Shown in pieces: positions 5,761 to 8,245 of a stretch of DNA of 8,245 bases. The first letter of the stretch is position 1. Every line of letters begins with the position of its first letter. The stretch comes from Candidatus Elarobacter sp. Lineage in GTDB: Bacteria; Vulcanimicrobiota; Vulcanimicrobiia; Vulcanimicrobiales; Vulcanimicrobiaceae. The position numbers and the translations under genes are program-made. The stretch is from NCBI GenBank assembly GCA_030150085.1, contig JASLGJ010000551.1:1-8245 (forward strand), written 5' to 3'. Under the pieces are notes generated by a model that was not told where the DNA came from, made no database searches, and worked only from the letters and a program-made list of their open reading frames with translations.

Positions 5761-6870
5761 CTATTTGGGACGCTTGTAGAACGGCAGCGGTGCCACGACG
5801 GCGGGATGGCGCGCGCCGCGCACCTCGACCTCCAGCGCCGTGCCCTCGGCCGCCGCGCCCGGCTCGAGCAGCGCGGTGGCGATGTTCTTGCCGACCGCCG
5901 GACCGAACGAGCCGCTGCGGATCTCGCCGACCCGCGCGCCGCCGGCCAGCACCGGGTAGCCGGCCCGGGCCGGGACGCGCCCTTCCATCACCACGCCCGC
6001 GACGCGCGGGTAGTCGCCCGCCTCGCGCTGGGCCAGCAGGGCCGCGCGCCCGGTGAACTCCGGCTTGTCGAACTTGATCGCCCAAGCCAGGCCGGCTTGG
6101 AGCGGGGTGATCTCCTCGGTCAGCTCGTGCCCGTAGAGCGGCATCCCGGCCTCCAGGCGCAGCACGTCGCGCGCGCCCAGCCCGCACGGCTCCAGGCCCT
6201 GCTCGCGGTTCTCGGCCAGCAGCAGGTCCCACACGCCGGTCGCGTCCTCGGAGGGCAGGAACAGCTCGAAGCCGTCTTCGCCGGTGTAGCCGGTGCGCGC
6301 GATCAGCACCTCGCCCCCGCCGCGGACCCGCGCCTGCGCGCACGAGTAGTACTTCATCGCGGCCAGGTCGGCGTCGACGTAGGGCTGCAGCAGCTCGACC
6401 GAGCGCGGGCCCTGGATCGCGACCAGCGCCCGCTCGCCGTGCAGGTTCTCCAGCCGCACGTCGCCCGCGCGCTTGGCCTGGACGTGGGCCCACATCTTGT
6501 CGGCGTTGCCGGCGTTGACCACCAGCAGCCAGCGCTCGTCGCCCAGGCGGTAGAAGATCACGTCGTCGTGCGCCCCGCCGCGCTCGTTGGTGAAGACGTT
6601 GTAGCGGGCCTGGCCGGGTTTCATGTTCGCGACCTTGTTGACGGTCAGCCCCTCGGCCCAGGCCCCGACGTCGGCCCCGCCCAGCGCGAACTGCGCCATG
6701 TGCGAGAGGTCGAACAGCCCGGCCGCTTTGCGGACCGCGTCGTGCTCCTTGAGGATGCTCGTGTACTGGACGGGCATCTCGAAGCCCCCGAACGGTACGA
6801 TCCGCGCTCCCAGCGCGAGGTGCGCATCGTAGAGAGCGGTACGGCGAAGGGTGCCGGAGTCGGTGGTCAT
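5761..6870 (-). CDS. gcvT: Aminomethyltransferase, glycine cleavage T protein
   Basis: A 369-residue folate-dependent enzyme that takes the aminomethyl group from lipoyl-GcvH, releases ammonia and makes 5,10-methylene-tetrahydrofolate. Blocks in order: LRRTALYDAHLALGARIVPFGGFEMPVQY (about 7-36), GLFDLSHMAQ (51-60), NERGGAHDDVIFYRLG with the conserved Asp102-Asp103 pair expected in catalysis, the ARTGYTGEDGFEL folate-domain block (191-203), CGLGARDVLRLEAGMPLYGHEL (229-250), and the C-terminal beta-barrel domain ending FYKRPK. Length and domain order are normal. One deviation: the C-terminal ITSG-T-FSP motif of E. coli GcvT reads IRSG-S-FGP at 317-324. It starts with ATG and has no Shine-Dalgarno just upstream; instead the start is abutted by a hairpin (6874-6905). 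It is the first gene of the gcv cluster. Confidence 0.97.
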   Translation of the reverse strand: MTTDSGTLRRTALYDAHLALGARIVPFGGFEMPVQYTSILKEHDAVRKAAGLFDLSHMAQFALGGADVGAWAEGLTVNKVANMKPGQARYNVFTNERGGAHDDVIFYRLGDERWLLVVNAGNADKMWAHVQAKRAGDVRLENLHGERALVAIQGPRSVELLQPYVDADLAAMKYYSCAQARVRGGGEVLIARTGYTGEDGFELFLPSEDATGVWDLLLAENREQGLEPCGLGARDVLRLEAGMPLYGHELTEEITPLQAGLAWAIKFDKPEFTGRAALLAQREAGDYPRVAGVVMEGRVPARAGYPVLAGGARVGEIRSGSFGPAVGKNIATALLEPGAAAEGTALEVEVRGARHPAVVAPLPFYKRPK

Positions 6871-6873
6871 GGT

Positions 6874-6905
6874 GGACCGGGTGCTACGCGGAGCGGCACC
6901 CGTCC
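6874..6905 (-). promoter_or_regulatory. Leader hairpin abutting the gcvT start codon
   Basis: On the transcript, GGAC-GGGTGC pairs with GCACCC-(G)-GTCC, a 10-bp stem with one bulged G and an 11-nt loop. Its 3' arm ends 3 nt before the gcvT ATG. The only purine-rich, Shine-Dalgarno-like bases (AGGA) lie at the 5' foot of the stem, about 30 nt from the start codon. The structure could mask or reposition the initiation region. The pairing is visible; the regulatory role is inferred. No match to the glycine-riboswitch consensus is present. Confidence 0.4.
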
Positions 6906-6924
6906 TGTGCGCGGCTAGAGCCGA

Positions 6925-6958
6925 GGTCGAGCGTCGGCCCAGGCCGCAGCGCTCGACC
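6925..6958 (-). other. Strong hairpin 3 nt after the thioesterase stop (possible terminator or stability element)
   Basis: GGTCGAGCG and CGCTCGACC form a perfect 9-bp stem. The 16-nt interior carries a second small stem (CGGC-CTGG-GCCG), which makes an extended hairpin. A third repeat, CGGC-TCTA-GCCG at 6912-6923, follows directly. No T-run follows, so a textbook intrinsic terminator is not supported. U-less or Rho-assisted termination between the polyamine/thioesterase pair and the gcv genes remains possible. Confidence 0.45.
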
Positions 6959-6961
6959 GGC

Positions 6962-7369
6962 TCAGCCCAAATTCGCGAAGTTCAAGGTCGCGTGGGCGAC
7001 GACGCGGTCGTTGCTGGTCACGCTGACGTCGCCGTAGACGATGCGCTTGCCGGGCTTGATGACGGTCGCGGTGGCGAGCAGGTCGTGGGGCGGGTGCGCG
7101 CCGGCCAGGAAGCTGCAGGTCAGGGTCGCGGTCGCGGTCGGGTGCTGCGGGCCGTAGATCGAGGCCAGCGCGACGTAGAATGCCGAGTCGCACAGGCTCG
7201 CGACCGCGCCGCCGTGGATCGAGCCCGCGCCGTTCATCAGCTCCTTGCGGAACGGCATGCGCACCACCGCCCGGCCGCGTTCGATGGACTCCAGCTCCAG
7301 CCCGAGCAGCTTCACGAAGGGGCCGCGGCCGTCGTCGAAGATCCGGCGCGCCATCGCCATGTCGATCAC
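6962..7369 (-). CDS. PaaI-type hotdog-fold acyl-CoA thioesterase
   Basis: A protein of 135 residues with the single hotdog domain of the PaaI/4HBT thioesterase family, which hydrolyses acyl- or aryl-CoA thioesters in the cytoplasm. The signature is MNGAGSIHGGAVASLCDSAFYVAL (from residue 45): Asn46, His52-Gly53-Gly54 and Asp61 correspond to the conserved N-x-x-G-x-x-HGG and catalytic Asp of the PaaI group. The C-terminal strand pair VIKPGKRIVYGDVSVTSNDRVVAHATLNF is typical. The chosen start is GTG at 7369-7367, which overlaps the upstream stop as GTGA and has GGGAG 10 nt before it. An in-frame ATG at 7360 would give 132 residues. The family is too broad to name a substrate. The overlap with the aminopropyltransferase gene implies co-expression, though no metabolic link between the two is obvious. 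Confidence 0.9.
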   Translation of the reverse strand: MIDMAMARRIFDDGRGPFVKLLGLELESIERGRAVVRMPFRKELMNGAGSIHGGAVASLCDSAFYVALASIYGPQHPTATATLTCSFLAGAHPPHDLLATATVIKPGKRIVYGDVSVTSNDRVVAHATLNFANLG

Positions 7370-8241
7370 GCGAACACGTCTCCCTTCTTCTCTAGTTCGC
7401 GGCGCAGGTAGAGCGGCAGCGCGAACAGCCGGCGGTGCGTCTCGGCATCGTAGAACCAGTTCTCGCCGCGCAGGCCCGCCACGTAGGCGTCGATGCGGGC
7501 CGGGTCGGTCGCCGCCACGTCGACCTCGTCGCTGCAGGCGATAAAGGCCCAGTCGTTGTCGAACGCCGGGACGTGGGTGTAGAAGCTCCGCACGTGTTTG
7601 AAATACGCGCGCAGCGAGCGGGCCATCTTGGCGTGCAGGGCCATGTTGTGGAAGCCGGCGGTCGAGGCTTGCAGCACGTACACCCCGCCCGGCGCCAGGC
7701 GCGCCTTGATGTCGCGGAAGACCTCGCCGTTGAAGAGCGGGAACGAGGGCGAGTCCGGGAGCGGCTCGGTCAGGTCGCTCACGATCACCCCGTAGCGGTC
7801 GCGGTCTTCCTTCAAGAAGGCGAGCGCGTCGCCGATGATGACCCGCGCGCGCGGGTCGTCGAACGCGCCGGCCGACCACTCGGCCAGGTATCGCTTCGCC
7901 AGCTCGACGACCTGGCCGTCGATGTCGACCATCGTGCAGCGCCGCACGCTCGGGTCGCGCAGCACCTCGCGCAGCGTCGCGCCCTCGCCCCCGCCCAGGA
8001 TCAGCACCTCGCCGCGGTCGGACGCGGCGGCCAGCGCGGGGTGGACCAGCGACTCGTGGTAGATCCGCTCGTCGGCCTGCGAGGACTGGGTGTCGCCGTC
8101 GAGCACGAGCAGCTTGCCGAACACCGGCGTGCGCAGCACCGCGACGGACTGGAAGGGCGTGCGCCCGCTGTAGTACGTCTCCTCGATCGCGTGCGCGTGC
8201 AGCTCGGTGGGCGCGAACTGCTCGGTGCTCGACGGCGACAC
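7366..8241 (-). CDS. speE: Polyamine aminopropyltransferase, Thermus SpeE / ACL5-like (5' end at window edge)
   Basis: An enzyme of the spermidine synthase family, which transfers an aminopropyl group from decarboxylated S-adenosylmethionine to an amine. Visible in order: SGRTPFQSVAVL and FGKLLVLDGDTQSSQADE in the N-terminal domain, YHESLVHPAL (61-70), the nucleotide-binding GGGEGAT (83-89), MVDIDGQ (VDID at 105-108), IGDALAFL, and DLTEP with Asp156 as the expected catalytic Asp. GGGEG with DLT-P, in place of the GGGDGG with DSSDP typical of spermidine synthases, resembles Thermus thermophilus SpeE (aminopropylagmatine synthase) and plant ACL5 thermospermine synthase. The acceptor may therefore be agmatine or a longer polyamine rather than putrescine. 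The first visible start is a GTG 5 nt from the window end. The protein would be slightly shorter at its N-terminus than the Thermus enzyme as I recall it, so the true start may lie outside the window. Its stop overlaps the thioesterase start. Confidence 0.9.
   Translation of the reverse strand: MSPSSTEQFAPTELHAHAIEETYYSGRTPFQSVAVLRTPVFGKLLVLDGDTQSSQADERIYHESLVHPALAAASDRGEVLILGGGEGATLREVLRDPSVRRCTMVDIDGQVVELAKRYLAEWSAGAFDDPRARVIIGDALAFLKEDRDRYGVIVSDLTEPLPDSPSFPLFNGEVFRDIKARLAPGGVYVLQASTAGFHNMALHAKMARSLRAYFKHVRSFYTHVPAFDNDWAFIACSDEVDVAATDPARIDAYVAGLRGENWFYDAETHRRLFALPLYLRRELEKKGDVFA
7380..7384 (-). promoter_or_regulatory. Shine-Dalgarno for the thioesterase gene
   Basis: GGGAG lies inside the end of the upstream coding sequence, 10 nt before the GTG at 7369 and 19 nt before the ATG at 7360. 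The spacing favours the GTG start and translational coupling through the GTGA overlap. Confidence 0.45.
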
Positions 8242-8245
8242 CCAG

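Noticed and set aside
6871..6961. Glycine riboswitch upstream of gcvT
   Set aside because: The conserved aptamer core (GGAGA near the 5' end, CCGAAGG-like loop, CTCTCAGG...GGACAGAG) is absent, and the region is too short for a tandem aptamer.
6962..7879. 305-codon minus-strand frame reading as a fusion with the thioesterase at its C-terminus
   Set aside because: Its upstream 170 residues are an out-of-frame shadow of the aminopropyltransferase; only the portion after the GTGA overlap is a real domain.

Overview
This is an ordinary metabolic stretch of a very GC-rich bacterial chromosome (about 70% G+C by eye, with G/C at nearly every third codon position). Every supported gene reads on the minus strand, so transcription runs from the right end of the window to the left. 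I saw no mobile element, CRISPR array, tRNA, rRNA or phage gene. The glycine decarboxylase is split into two subunits, as in Firmicutes, Thermus and archaea, and the aminopropyltransferase is of the Thermus/ACL5 type. Together with the GC content this suggests a GC-rich, possibly deep-branching lineage (for example Eremiobacterota, Chloroflexota, Armatimonadota or Deinococcus-Thermus relatives). The phylum cannot be fixed from this window.

Layout in transcription order. (1) 8241-7366: a spermidine-synthase-family aminopropyltransferase whose 5' end lies at the window edge. (2) 7369-6962: a PaaI-type hotdog thioesterase, translationally coupled to it by a GTGA overlap. (3) 6961-6871: a 91-nt intergenic region made almost entirely of consecutive hairpins. 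(4) 6870-2250: the glycine cleavage cluster gcvT, gcvH, gcvPA, gcvPB. (5) 2242-518: a DUF885 metallopeptidase-like protein, 7 nt after gcvPB. (6) 462-88: a BlaI/MecI-family repressor, followed at the left edge by what is probably the first 28 codons of its M56/BlaR1-type partner.

The four gcv genes supply the T-protein, the lipoyl carrier H and both halves of the PLP-dependent P-protein. The shared L-protein (dihydrolipoamide dehydrogenase) and the lipoylation enzymes are not in the window. GcvPA and GcvPB convert glycine to CO2 and aminomethyl-lipoyl-H, and GcvT passes the one-carbon unit to tetrahydrofolate with release of ammonia. The tight packing of gcvPA, gcvPB and the DUF885 gene suggests one transcript.

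The least ordinary signal is not a gene. The junctions paaI/gcvT, gcvT/gcvH and gcvH/gcvPA each hold perfect 8-9 bp inverted repeats, some in back-to-back groups, none followed by a T-tract, and no glycine riboswitch consensus is visible. The 5' end of gcvPA also looks mis-set or unusual: a 9-bp hairpin and A/T-rich wobble positions fall in a 22-residue extension. I see no new multi-gene system here.
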